Assembly (NCBI GenBank): GCA_036362985.1
Contig: JAYGXS010000003.1
Coordinates: forward strand, 64,655,298 to 64,719,297
Source of the DNA: Ligula intestinalis
Taxonomy: Eukaryota; Platyhelminthes; Cestoda; Diphyllobothriidea; Diphyllobothriidae
DNA: 64,000 nt
Direction of reading: 5' to 3'
Positions 1 to 11,049 of the stretch are shown here, piece after piece. Numbering within the stretch: position 1 is the stretch's first letter; every line of letters starts with the position of its first letter. Below the pieces are notes generated by a model that worked only from the letters and a program-made list of their open reading frames with translations, did not search any database and was not told the DNA's origin. Made by a program: the position numbers and the translations under genes.

Positions 1-700
1 TTCGTTAAATTGGCCATTAAATTTGGCAATCGAACAAATGGCAAGACACCCAGCTGTAGCAGCTTGTAGAACATAAAACTTTAGTCGTAAATGAATGATG
101 GTGGATAATTAATTGACATATGAAATAATTTTTTACAGAAATTAATGATCCTTTTCACGTGATATCGGCAGGAGGGCTTTCATTGTCCGTATCGGGCTCC
201 TAAAGTATAAACAAAACCGATTGTTACATATATTTCTATAAAATATGGTAAATCTGGATGAAAATGCAGAAGTGAAACCCATTTTTTTAGCGTACAGGTA
301 ATCACTATTTAAACAAAAAATTGAAATGCACTCACATCTTCACGGCCACCCCATATACATAGCGCATATGCATCAAATGTGCTGGTTTGTCCTTCATCCA
401 CGCATGTAGACAATGCGTCACGTAGCGCAGGCATCAGAATCTGGGTGGGAATTTTATAATAATTTAAAGGCGTCAGGTTACCTGGATGCCGAAATATATC
501 TAGTCAAACAAAACCATTTATTAAGCTTATTCAATTTTCCCCCAAATGGTAATGTTTTCAGTAACTATTATGCATTTTGGATTAATTTGCTCCAATAATC
601 AATAAAATACACATATAAAAAACCTTATAGTGCCTCAGCACTCTTCTTGATGATTTCAATCTTGGCTCACGAGCTGCGGCCACTGAATATTCATGGTAGC
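1..700. other. No gene seen; AT-rich sequence left of the Gypsy element
   Basis: No open frame with recognisable similarity, no RNA gene and no clear repeat was found here. A 61-codon plus frame at 413-598 has no recognisable motif and is probably chance. The last 14 bases before position 700 (686-699) form one arm of an inverted repeat whose other arm lies just beyond the right LTR at 4943-4956. Confidence 0.5.
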
Positions 701-1229
701 TGTAGAGGCTATATCACTACAAATATAAAAAAAAACGTCTTGGAAAATACGCAATGGAAAACTTTCTTAGGTAGTCTAACTCCTAGTAAGTGATTTACCA
801 GACTATTGTAGTGGAAAAATTGTAAAAACGGGTATATGAGGATGACGATGAAGATTAGAAATGATACAACTCACTTAGATCCTTCACGGTCCTAGCCGGC
901 AATAGTCAAGCAGTCGACTTGCCAAAGGATGACTCCGTGAAGACCGGGATCCAAGTTCGTTGGGCCGCGATTGTGAAAATTGAGAGAAATCTGGGTTGCA
1001 AATTGCTGCTGGATTCTCCTGAGCCCGAGAATGATCACCAGAGAGGTGTCGTTGAAGGGCAAAATAAGCAGCGGCAGGCGAGGAGAGAATTGAGCTGTGG
1101 AGAGTGTTTAGCAAGACAGTTGCTGGCACGCGTCAAAACCGAAAGTGTGCTTGTGTGTTACATTCGAGTTTAAACAAAATTGGTTATTGATAAATTTAAA
1201 CAACGCACAAGTTGAGCCAAGAGCCCACA
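701..1229 (-). repeat. 3' LTR of the Gypsy element
   Basis: This copy is nearly identical to 4409-4935 with scattered substitutions and one short A-run length change. The low divergence suggests a fairly recent insertion. An 84-codon plus frame (919-1173) and an 81-codon minus frame recur in the other LTR only because the LTR is duplicated; neither resembles a protein. Confidence 0.88.
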
Positions 1230-1335
1230 TAACTCCCCCACCAGAGCGTTGGTGATTAACAAACGTTCGACAAAATAGGATGTACAAAAAGGTTAAACAA
1301 CAAAGTCTCGCAAGTTGGAAGGAAAACGAACATGT

Positions 1336-3090
1336 CTACCAGAACGAGTGGAAGGTGGGGAAGGAGTGGGAGGGGGGGTGGGGGGGGGGTTGGGGGGGGG
1401 AGGTTCGGGGGGGGAGGTTGGCGGTGGGCTGGGGGCAGCAGGTGGAATGCGGGGTGAAGGGCTTCAGTCTGTCAATCGAAACCGTATCAGTAGCATCAGC
1501 CCTTTGAATGACGAAATATTTGTCCTTCCGTTCAAGCGCTTTGGAGGGACCATCGTATGGTGGACAAAGGGGCCTGCGAACTGCGTCGTGCCGGACAAAC
1601 ACGAATGGGGTTGTGTGCAAGTCATCGTGCATGAAAACGCGTCGAGGTGTCGCGCGTGTGGGGGTTGGGCGCAGTGCGGCCATGCGTTGCTGCAGCTGTT
1701 GCACGGAGTTGTTCGTGGCGTCAGGGGCGACGGAGGAAGACTGCATGAGCTCACCAGGTAAACGGAGGGATGTGCCGTAAACGAGATCAGCGGCAGTGCA
1801 TTGAATGTCTTCTTTAACAGCCGAGCGAATGCCGAAGAGGACGAACGGCAAATTGTCGCTCCAGTTGTGCGGGGCAGGCTGAGACATCAACGTGGACTTC
1901 AACTGACGGTGAAGGCGTTCCACGAGGCTGTTTGATGCTGGGTGATAGGCATTGGGGGTAAAATGCGAGCACCCGAGCAGTTTGGTGAACTCACGGAAGA
2001 CTGCAGATGTAAAATGACTTCCGCGGTCAGTGGTGAGGGTAGCTGGAACACCAAAGTTGGCTATCCAGTGCGTAAGGAAAACTATGGCAATATTATCTGC
2101 AGAGGTATCCGAGATGGGAACGACGATGGGCCATCGTGTGAAACGATCAACAGCGGTCAGAATGTGCGTAAAACCGCGAGATGGGGGTAACGGTCCGACT
2201 AAATCCATGTGGACGTGTTGAAAACGGCCATCGGAAACCGCGAACGTACTGGGAGATGAAACAGTTTGTCGTTGGACCTTATTATTTTGACAGGCTAAGC
2301 ACTGCCTGGTCCAGGTAGCAATGTCGGTGTTCATCTTTGGCCAGACGAAACGGGCTGCGATGAGTTTGCGGCCGGCACGAACACCGGGGTGGGATAGCGA
2401 ATGGAAGTAGTCGAAAACAAACTTCCGGTAGGATTGGGGTACTACAGGACGAGGGGTACCTGTAGAAAAATCACACATGATAGAGCCTGGTGCCGCGGGG
2501 AGGGGAGCCTCACGCAGCTGAAGCACAGAAGACGCAAGCATTTCAATGATGGAGTCATCAAGCACCTGCGCTTCCGCAAGCTTCGCAAGGTCTAACGTGG
2601 TGATAAGAGCGTTGACCTCTGGACGGGACCAGGCATCAGCAATGACATTCTCATTACCGCGGACATAGCGTAAGTCTGAGGTGAATTGAGAGGTGTAGTC
2701 AAGATGACGTACTTCACGCGGTGAATATCGATCTGGTTTAGCTTTGAGGGCGTAAGTGCGAGGTTTGTGATCCGTGTGGACCTGAAAATCTGTCCCCTCG
2801 AGCAGGTGACAAAATTGTCGGATAACCAGGTAAATGGCGAGAAGTTCACGCGAGAAAGTACTATAGCGAGTCTGCGCCGGCTAAAGCTTCTGGGAGAAGA
2901 AGGCTAGCGGTTGCAACTGTCCGTGGACCTGCTGCTGCAGGACTACGCCGACGACAATGTTGGAGGCGTCGGTGGTCAGAATAAGCTGTGTATCAGCATC
3001 GGTGCTCAGATGATGAAGCAGGGTGATATTCGCGAGTGCTTTCTTGGCTGCCTCGAATTCTTCAAGAGCTCTGGGTGAAAGTTGAAGCGA
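1336..3090 (-). pseudogene. Gypsy RNase H and integrase segment
   Basis: The frame is readable from 3090 down to 1336 with one stop, a TAG at 2883-2881 after S-Q-K-L. The first part is RNase H: TTDAS, then the tethering region with HLLEGTDFQVHTDHKP and NVIADAWSRPEV. The integrase part (2565 downward) has an HHCC zinc finger (His55, His59, Cys89, Cys92 of the 409-residue frame) and the full DDE triad: Asp121 in MDLVG, Asp180 in TTDRG and Glu216 in NSLVERLH, with the expected 35 residues between the last two. The C-terminal end has SIDRLKP and then a proline-rich tail read from a G-rich tract (1369-1432), so the true stop is uncertain. Apart from the nonsense codon the enzyme motifs are intact. 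Confidence 0.88.
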
Positions 3091-3455
3091 CTTTTTTAAA
3101 AATAATAATATGTTTATTATGCCAGTTTACAGGCAATTGTAAAGAGTTGGTAATGCACCTTTTGGGCGCCTTCCAACACCTCGAAGACCGGAAAAAACCT
3201 AAAACAAACTCCCTATGTTGCAGCCAGTATTGGTTTTGTTTCAGGTTTTTTATTTTGTCAATACTGGGCGAGATAGGGAGTTTGTTTCAAGTGAAAAAAA
3301 CCTGCCTTCAAAGGTATGATACAAACGGAATAAATGTACAGTTGTAAGCTGAGTTGACTCATCAGCAGGAGAACTGTTTCATATCGTTTAAAAACATTAG
3401 TTCCCGATGGAGAGGGTTGGCACAAGAACACAGTGTTCTCAGTCTTCCTTCAATG
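3091..3455. repeat. Insertion within Gypsy pol containing a long hairpin
   Basis: This segment of about 365 bp interrupts the pol frame between RT and RNase H and resembles neither. It contains two nested inverted repeats: 15-base arms AAACAAACTCCCTAT and ATAGGGAGTTTGTTT around roughly 3201-3287, and inside them CCAGTATTG with CAATACTGG. It looks like a foldback or MITE-type insertion. I could not define terminal repeats or a target duplication, so the ends are good only to about 10 bp. Confidence 0.6.
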
Positions 3456-4376
3456 GTTGTCGGCAAAAGCCTTTGACTTCCAAAGATCCGTCAAAGGTGC
3501 CAGGGTGGCGGCGAAATTTGGTATGAAACGCCGGTAGTAGATGATTAAGCCGATTAAACGGCTGAGCTGAGTTATGGACTTCGGGACTGGAAAAGACAAC
3601 AGGCTTTGCACCTTCTCTGGGAGGGGTGTGATCCCATGTTGGTCAAGATGATGGCCAAGAAAATCCAGAGAAGTGATGCCAAAAAGACACTTATCGACGT
3701 TTAGCTGTAGACCATTTTGCTGGAAACGATCGAAAACTTGGTGTGAGTGTTCAACGTGTTCCTCGGGTGACGAGCTTGCGACAAGGATGTCGTCGATGTA
3801 CACGAACGTGAAGGAGAGACCGCGTAAAATGTCATCGATAAAACGCTAAAACGTTTGGGCCGCGTTCCGCAAACCAAAAGGCATGCGAAGGAATTCAAAC
3901 AGGCCGAATGGGGTCAGGACGGTGGTTTTAGGGACGTCTTCCTCCGTGACCGGTATTTGGTTATATGCTCGCACGAGGTCAATCTTGGAAAAAATCGTCT
4001 TTCCAGCGAGCATGTGGGAAAAGTCATGAATATGAGGAATCGGGTACCGGTCCGGGACTGTAGCTCGATTGAGAGCGCGATAATCACCGCATGGCCGCCA
4101 ATCATTGGATGACTTTTTGGAAACCATGTGCAGTGGTGAAGCCCATGGACTGGACGAAGGACGGGTAATCCCCAAATTCAACATGTGCTCGAATTCATTC
4201 TTCGCGATTTGCAGCTTCTCAGGATGAAGCCTACGCGGATGAGCATGGACGAGTCTGTCGGTGGTAGTGATATGGTGGCGAACGGCGTGTTGAACCTGCT
4301 CCGTGAACTGACAGGGCTTAGAAAGGGAAGGATAATCCCTCAAAATGTCAGAAAATGGCGGGCTTGGCACGGCCAA
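3450..4376 (-). pseudogene. Gypsy reverse transcriptase segment, broken by a stop codon
   Basis: Minus-strand translation gives a typical Gypsy RT. The N-terminal part has the linker ending in [14 protein letters not shown], the motif [16 protein letters not shown], and the catalytic aspartate in [14 protein letters not shown], then [18 protein letters not shown]. An in-frame TAG at 3848-3846 follows Q-T-F. Beyond it the same frame continues with the FVYIDDILVAS catalytic motif (YIDD), a palm and thumb region, LDFLGHHLDQHGITP and YYRRFIPNFA. The domain is therefore complete apart from one nonsense codon. Upstream there is no protease or gag before the primer site. Downstream, the frame is cut near 3455 by an inserted hairpin-containing sequence that separates RT from RNase H. 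Confidence 0.88.
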
Positions 4377-4393
4377 GTGGAGGACAAAAGAAA

Positions 4394-4404
4394 CGGGGTC
4401 ACCA
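4394..4404 (-). promoter_or_regulatory. Primer-binding site matching tRNA-Trp
   Basis: The minus strand reads TGGTGACCCCG just inside the 5' LTR. This is complementary to the 3' end of tRNA-Trp including CCA. The tRNA-Trp primer is a known hallmark of the CsRn1/Kabuki-type Gypsy group found in trematodes and cestodes. The match runs 11 bases and then stops, perhaps because the gag deletion removed the rest. Confidence 0.75.
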
Positions 4405-4408
4405 AATT

Positions 4409-4935
4409 TTTGGAGGCTATACCACTACAAATATTAAAAAACGTGTTGGAAAATACGCAATGGAAAACTTTCTTAGGTAGTCTAACTCCTAGTAAGTGAT
4501 TTACCAGACTATTGTAGTGGAAAAATTGTAAAAACCGGTATATGAGGATGACGATGAAGATTAGAAATGATACAACTCACTTAGATCCTTCACGATCCTA
4601 GCCGGCAGTAGTCAAGCCGTCGACTTGCCAAAGGATGACTCCGTGAAGACCGGGATCCAAGTTCGTTGGGCTGCGATTGTGAAAATTGAGAGAAATATGG
4701 GTCGCAAATTGCTGCTGGATTCTCCTGAGCCCGAGAATGATCACCAGAGAGGTGTCGTTGAAGGGCAAAATAAGCAGCGGCAGGTGAGGAGAGAATTGAG
4801 CTGTGGAGAGTGTTTAGCAAGACAGTTGCTGGCACGCGTCAAAACCGAAAGTGTGCTTGTGTGTTACATTCGAGTTTAAACAAAATTGGTTATTGATAAA
4901 TTTAAACAACGCACAAGTTGAGCCAAGAGCCCACA
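4409..4935 (-). repeat. 5' LTR of the Gypsy element
   Basis: This is the upstream LTR in element orientation, because the primer-binding site adjoins its lower-coordinate edge. It would carry the element promoter. The match to the left copy stops after CCCACA at 4935. The inner edge near 4409 is less certain because the first few bases differ from the left copy. Confidence 0.88.
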
Positions 4936-4986
4936 TAGTTGACTACCATGAATATTAACGGGGCCAATCCCCACCTTGCCCACTCA

Positions 4987-5345
4987 GAGCCCCTTCACTC
5001 AATATAATTACTAAAATTAGCTTAAAGATCAACTTGCTCCACCGAATCTTATAAAGTTTTGTTGACCTTTCTTCTCTGATCCCTCAAGCATACGGATGTA
5101 CGGCCGGGCTAGCAATATCGCGATAATAGGTGTCCCCTGCGAAATTTTTGCATGGGGGGCCAGCCAGGGCCAAAGTGATGACTTGCCCCGCCTGAGCCCC
5201 CTCTTGCCCCGCGTGAGCCCCACCATGCTCCATGTACCATATTTACTAAAATAAGCTTAAATATTACTTTTATCCACCGAATATTATAAATTTTGGTTTA
5301 CTTTTCTTCTTTGATCCCTCAAATATACAGATGTTCACCAGGAAA
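4987..5345. repeat. Diverged tandem repeat, two units of about 230 bp
   Basis: The unit beginning GAGCCCC at 4987 recurs at 5215. Shared landmarks are TTACTAAAAT, AAGCTTAAA-like sequence, CCACCGAAT, a TATAAA run, CTTTTCTTCTTTGATCCCTC and an ATACGGATG-type end. The copies are clearly homologous but diverged. Spacers are rich in GAGCCCC and TTGCCCC. Nothing coding is visible. Confidence 0.6.
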
Positions 5346-6837
5346 TAACTTCTGGAATAATAATTGGTCTTAATTAAATTCTGACGGGGCCATCCTTCCC
5401 TGAGCCCCTTCTGAGCCGGCGGGGCCACGTGTTTCAAGGACGGACGGGTCGAATTGAAAAGTTGTCAAAAATGAAGCCGTTCATGATATTCCCAATTCAA
5501 CCCTAGTCAAGTAACAGCGGCTACTAGAAGTTTTCAACAGCATCATAGCCAGTGCTGCAGTGGTGAATATGTGAGCCTTTTAGAAGCTGACGCAAATGAC
5601 TCATTCTCGTCTCTGTTGTGTAAGATAGTTCATTTCAGCATCAAAAACGGTAATTCCAAATTTGTGGAAGAAATCTAAAGTCTTGCCTCCTGGCAGTGCA
5701 TTCGTCGATCAGGTTGTGGGACGTTTGTGATGTTGCGTTTCGAGTCTCAAGCTAGATACTTCACACACAGGCATATAGATTTATGCAATTAGGTATAATG
5801 AAGATTGTCAGTAGACAAATGATACCGTGATGGACATTTCTGGCCTATTTTCTGTCAATAACCACCCTTACCCAAACCTGGGTTTATTTTTGCACAACCT
5901 AGGGCTAGAAACTAGATTATTTTGCCATTCAGCGTTAAGGAGCCGAACAACTTACGATTGAGCCGCGGGCTGGCGGTTATTTCGGTGGTGATCGGCAATA
6001 TTAATTGTGATGGGAAGGACGTTAACCGAGTACGTTGCGGACATACTCGTCCCGTTGCGCCTTGGGGCGTAGTCTAGTGATCTTATATTGAAGATCTCAG
6101 TAAGCTTCAAAGCCTCACCAAGATCAAGTATAACGATAAGAATAAGAAAGTCATGAAAAATTTCCTGGTGGTTTATGGTTTTCCGTGTCAGTTGCAGACC
6201 ACATGTACCAAGTGTAGGGTTATTTTGTTTAATGTGTTTAGTTTGCTCCTGTTTGGCATTTTTATGAATGATATAGCAGGCATACCGCACATATACTATC
6301 ACATAATGTACAATTTTAACCGAACATGTCAAATATGTTTTCGTGTCGAAAGGATTGAGAGTTGTAGTATAAATTATTTAACAGCATAACCAGTAAATAT
6401 TTAAACTACGCCAGGATGCTGGCTTTTGAACGAGCTTCTCCCGGCTGACTGCAAAAAGGACATTTAGTAGCAACTCAAGTGACTACTCAAGCAATGTAAT
6501 TTTCCCACAGATTCTAAGCACAGCTTATAGAAAACTTGCACAAAATTACTTGTTTGTAATTTTTTTCTAGAAACCTACCTCTTGAAAATTTATACTCAGA
6601 AAAGGGAGAGTAAACGGCTTTAAAGGTTTGTAATTATGAGATTTTTTAAGGCCAGTTAGTCATTAATGCTGATTGTTAAAGTATACAGGGTGGTCCATAC
6701 AAACTGAAAAATTTTATGGCCTCCAAATTGCGCCACGATGCTAATATATAGAAATGAATGATTTTCCTTGCAGGTAAAATACACAACATATATCACAAGT
6801 CACTGTGCGACTGCCTGCGAGGACTCTAGATTATGCT
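5346..6837. other. No gene seen; possible SINE body fragment near 5830-5870
   Basis: No recognisable coding sequence. The open frames at 5952-6332 (minus) and 6153-6389 (plus) overlap each other and carry no motif. Around 5830-5870 the sequence GGACATTTCTGGCCTATT resembles the body of the tRNA-derived SINE family described at 27100-29170, but no tRNA-like head is present. Confidence 0.35.
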
Positions 6838-7325
6838 CTAAGGCACAAGGGGACGAGCATGTATCGCGTAGTGTTGAAGCTAAGAAGGCTTAACCCTAGC
6901 GGCTGCGATCTTCCAGGCCCGGTTCCTTATGAGAAGAAAGAAGTCTTGGAAAGACCAGAGTGTTAGCAACAATATAGTGTGCACAGAAAAGTTAGGAGGA
7001 AGTTGCCACTCGGTCTGGCATGGCGCTCGACCGTGAGTGCCGTGTGAGAGCGTGGAGTCGTCACAGCGGCCAAAGACGCTGTCTGCGTCCGCACCCGGAT
7101 GGGTGAGATTTCCAGTGGTATCTGGGGGCAGACATTCGAGCGGCTACCGGTAGGTGTCTGTCTTATGCAGCCTTCAAGGTCACTAGTTGGACCGTATGAG
7201 ATTAGGTACCGGTGTGGGCGTGTTAGTAGGTCGCGCGTCAGTGCATCTGACCCGAGACATGCCGAAAAATGCCTTCGCGCGGGGTACTGCGCTCTGAGTG
7301 ACCTCTTCTGTGGCATCAAGGGTTA
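6838..7325 (-). repeat. Dispersed repeat family A, full-length-like copy
   Basis: Read on the minus strand this segment is homologous to 20200-20665 over several hundred bases. Landmarks are ACTAACACGCCCA, AAGGCTGCATAA, AACTTCCTCCTAACT and the distinctive 3' end CTGGAAGAT-GCAGCC followed by TAGGGTTAA. Related copies lie at 11050-11350 and 22019-22345. The overlapping minus and plus open frames inside (6963-7319 and 7099-7326) lack protein motifs. This is probably a non-autonomous or SINE-like element; I do not recognise the family by name. Confidence 0.65.
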
Positions 7326-7532
7326 GGAGGGCTTCGGGCAGCAGCGACCACTACACATGTTCCTAAACCATATCGGTGAGCACCCTACTTCCATGATAGA
7401 AACTGCCAGCTATTCTTATTTCCCCGGCTTCTACCTACAAGTAAAGATTGCGGGTTCTATTATTTTCATGCAACGCAGATTCTTAAAAAGGTATCGAACA
7501 CTTTATTGAAATTCAGTATTGCTATTCGTTAA

Positions 7533-7540
7533 AAAAGGAC
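7533..7540. repeat. Left target-site duplication of the hAT-like MITE
   Basis: AAAAGGAC directly precedes the left terminal inverted repeat and is repeated exactly at 8115-8122. A longer A run to its left is not part of the duplication. Confidence 0.8.
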
Positions 7541-8114
7541 GGCAACAGTAGCTTATATAGGCCCACTCATTAATCCCTGCTTCCTGCATGTTTTTCAACG
7601 AAAACGGTAGTTATAGGGTTTTCTGGGTGGAGAATTAGGACACGCAGTGGAATATACTTTAATTCATGCCGAATGCATTTTATTTTACTGTATTTAGCAA
7701 TGTTATTGATTTATGTCTGAAGATGTTCCCAATCTGTTAAATCGGTTAACTTATTGCGGAAAAATTCAATTATCAAATTGCAGGTTTCCTGAATTTCCCG
7801 AAAAATTAAAATGATGGTTAGGAGGTCGTTTACTTCAACTTGCCTGAGTTCCAACTTACCGTTCTGGAGTTAGATAAGTATAGTCCATGGCGCGAAGCGC
7901 CGCCCAAACCTTCAATTTGCATGTGGAATAACTTACTTCCAGCGGCCGCGGAAAGCAACTTCGACTGCATTTTTTCACTCTACACTTACTTCTAAAAATT
8001 TCCTTCTCTGCCTGTCCTATTTTCCATACCCCCAAAACTATAACCACCGTTTTTGCAGGTCAACATGCAGGGGAAAAGGGATTAATGAATGGGCCTACAA
8101 AAGCTACTTTTGCC
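7541..8114. mobile_element. hAT-like MITE with terminal inverted repeats and 8-bp target duplication
   Basis: The left end (7541) reads GGCAACAGTAGCTTATATAG and the right end, on the minus strand from 8114, reads GGCAAAAGTAGCTTTTGTAG. The inverted similarity extends about 90 bp inward, including CATTAATCCC and a GGTGGTTATAG-like block. Identical 8-base direct repeats AAAAGGAC flank the element at 7533-7540 and 8115-8122. An 8-bp target duplication is typical of hAT superfamily transposons. The 574-bp element has no transposase frame, so it is a MITE. Its interior holds a palindromic GGCGCGAAGCGCC block also seen in partial copies at 15100-15245, 41551-41758 and 58590-58715. Confidence 0.85.
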
Positions 8115-8122
8115 AAAAGGAC
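8115..8122. repeat. Right target-site duplication of the hAT-like MITE
   Basis: AAAAGGAC directly follows the right terminal inverted repeat and matches 7533-7540 exactly. Confidence 0.8.
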
Positions 8123-11049
8123 TCTTGCTCACTTTTAGTTTTTGAAGCAGCGCCGAATCTAGTGAATTAATACCCTGCTATGACTGCATTCGTGAATAGT
8201 AGTTAAATGATCTAAGTTGACCTACAAGGAAACACGGTACTCCCAACAGTTTCTCTGGCAGTCGATGGATTTATTCGGCCAGCAATGCGTCATTGTTCAC
8301 CTTTTTAAATTCTGATTTATGGTTCCTATTAAATGAAAGCAAATGGGGCAGACAAGTACTTTATCCGCGCGTTATATGATTCCTGCTGTAGATCGCGGTT
8401 ATCCCTGGAGCTGCAGTTATTCAGTTCTGAATATCCTTAGTGTTATGGTCCTTTTTCAATGTTCACACATACGCTACGCTTACAACTTCCGTTAGAAGTT
8501 TGTTTTCCTGTTTTATTTGCTTCTGGCACGCACATAGGAAGACTGAGTGCTGTTTAAAACGACCTCATCGGATCTACCGCTATGCTGTTACCAAACAAAG
8601 ACACCAAAACATAGCTAGAAACACTGTTTGATTAACTAAGGAAGAGAAAGTTGTGAAAATTTCATTTTAACTGCATCTAGAGGAAGTTTGTCGTCAAAAA
8701 ACGCCACCAGAATACGGACTCGACAGGAGCGGCGGCGCTATGGATCTAGAACGATTTCACAGGACCCACGATTTCATTCTCTTCTTGCACTAACGGAAAA
8801 AACAAGGAGTAAGTCACAGCATTTTCAAAGGCCAACAGGACAGAAAAAGTTGATCGTGAAGGAAGAGCTGAGTACTAGGATCAATTCGCTGCTTGTGTAT
8901 TCGGTAAAGGTAATTTTTAAGTAGTACCACATGCATCACCGTACCACCACATACGCCCAGCGTTCTGTTTTATCGGAACTATTGTAATGATAAACATATA
9001 TCTTTTGCATACAGCGATAGCAAATAATATCAACTATTTAATATAGTAGGAAGTAGTCTGAACAACCATTTAAAACGAAGTTAAATTATAATATAAATGA
9101 AATCTACATAGATCCACCGGAAACATTGTATTATTAAGGTATGTTTTCACCCAAGAGGAATACATTTCATCTTACCTCCGGTCCCTTAAAAAGACATGCG
9201 GTGTAAGGTTTCTTTGAGGATACCTATAAATTATCCTTACCGTGTATTCACTAGGGGTCGGGCTTAGATAATCTAAACAGAAGTGGTACAAATTTCAAAG
9301 GAGTACTCTAAGCCGCGCAGTTCTCGGTAATTGATTTGAAAGCCGAAGGGGCTAAAAGTCCCAAGGTTTGGGAAAAAGGTTACAGTCTCCAAAATAATTG
9401 GCAGATGAAGTCCCTTAACAACTCACGCGTACCTTTCATCAAATAGTCCAAATAGGGTGGCTGTATCGGAATGGAAACCAGCAAATATCTCTAACCCGTA
9501 CTAATATTTATTTTCGGTAAGGATCCCATATAAGTATCACCGTACCTTATCTTTCACAAGTAAAAACTTATTTCGTTGTAGTAAGGCTGTTTTACCACCG
9601 ATCCCCATATTACATAAACGTATTTTTCGTTACTCTAGGCTTTCTTATCAGGAAATATTACCTTATTTCTTTTACCAGTTTGCCATAATCTGCTGAGAAG
9701 AAATGGAAAAATGCTAAAATATTCGCTTGTGGAGTTGTTGGCAGAACACAGCCGTCCCTAAGGGCTTCAAGACGGATTCAACTAGAACGATTGTGGTCTT
9801 CCCAAACTGTTGTTTTGGAATGAGCAGCTATTGCCTGAATTAGAGACGAACGGCAGGATCGACACCAGTTACATTAATTGTAATAAGTCTCATGAAAATA
9901 TTTCACAAAAGCGATCGATATACCAACAGCCATAAAATGGAATTATGGGGTAAGCCGCTAACATGGATCGGAATGTTTCACAAAAAGAGATTACATAGCT
10001 GTATGTGTCGGTGTCTCAAGGTAAAATCACACTTCCCTTTTAAGTGGTGGTTCCAAGCTTCCGTCCTTGCTTTCTCGCCCTTTCTTAATAAATAAAAAAG
10101 CTACGTTGTCAGACTGCCATACACGCTGACGATCGTAAAATTTGGAAATATATTGGGTCCGAGAACTTTAGGTACACATTTCATGAGAATCTGAACGGAC
10201 TTAGCAGCTGATCTGATCGATGTTGCTTAAATGTTTACATTGATAAGTGCGTGGTTATAAGACTTCATACAATAAGTTCTAGCGAGACAGAAACTTTGTT
10301 CCACTGTATTGCCGGTGGTCAGTCACTTTCAAATTTTCATAACGGATGGATCCCAATTGTCTAATTATAACGTTATTTAAACCATGGGCACAGTGATTAA
10401 TGCCAATAAAATGAGAGACACTGGTGCTGCCCTCGCTAAGACAGGCCTTTGCATACTTTGATCAGGAACTGTTCCCTATGACTTACAAAGTATTTCTTCG
10501 GTCCCGGTTGTAGCATTTTATAAATGCCTGGTGTCGGTGGCTCAATAAGGAAGACAAGCTGCATGAACAAGTCCAGGCCTAGGGCCACAAAGATTGTAAA
10601 AACTGTTGGCACGCTCGCATGCGAAGTCTGAATGACTGGATTTAATGTATTTTAGATTTCAGGCGAATTCGCCGCGATTTTATTCAGTCCTACGGGCATG
10701 TTGCAGGATGTTTGATGACTTCTTCGAACTGCCTGGAATAGAGCGCCCATGGGTTCAGTTCTTAAAACTTTAGGGAGAGTTGCTCCGTACGTACTGTAAG
10801 GAGAAGGCGATGTATGATGGGGGGTTGGGGGGCAGCTTGTACTCCCCCACACCCCAAGATGCAAGCTTCTTGAGAATCTGATGTGTAACTAGCTCTTTCA
10901 AGTATTATGTGCGCAAAAAAAGAACTCAAGAGCGAATGTAATGGTTTCTTTGAGGAATATTTGTTCCGTAAAATTGCAAAAATGCAAGTTTCCTACTGGT
11001 GCACCTGAAGTGACTGGCTCAACAAGAACCGCACTTGTGAACGCCTGCC
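8123..11049. other. No gene or clear repeat recognised
   Basis: About 2.9 kb of AT-rich sequence without a frame that shows protein motifs. A 78-codon arginine- and lysine-rich plus frame (8688-8924) and a 67-codon plus frame (9892-10095) are the longest candidates and resemble nothing I know. A short G-rich run lies near 10818-10830. Confidence 0.45.

Larger units (their letters stand above)
701..4935 (-). mobile_element. Gypsy-type LTR retrotransposon, CsRn1-like, internally deleted
   Basis: Two direct repeats of about 527-529 bp (701-1229 and 4409-4935) bound a minus-strand pol region. Each LTR read on the minus strand begins TG and ends near CA. Next to the 5' LTR (the right copy) is TGGTGACCCCG on the minus strand (4404-4394), which matches the 3' end of tRNA-Trp, the primer used by flatworm CsRn1-type elements. 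A G-rich polypurine tract lies beside the 3' LTR (1230-1243). RT, RNase H and integrase segments follow in normal Gypsy order, but RT begins only about 30 bp after the primer site, so gag and protease are absent. At least two in-frame stops and one insertion break pol, so the copy is non-autonomous. No convincing target duplication is visible. Confidence 0.9.

Noticed and set aside
919..1173. 84-codon plus frame conserved at 4625-4879
   Set aside because: The two copies lie in the two LTRs of the Gypsy element, so their conservation reflects LTR duplication and not coding selection.
1280..1761. Glycine-rich plus frames of 75 and 148 codons
   Set aside because: They are read from a G-rich tract and the antisense of the integrase gene; the minus frame carries the recognisable domains.
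1942..2849. Plus and minus frames of 60-85 codons across the RNase H and integrase region
   Set aside because: They are shadows of the pol frame on the minus strand, which reads through with family motifs.
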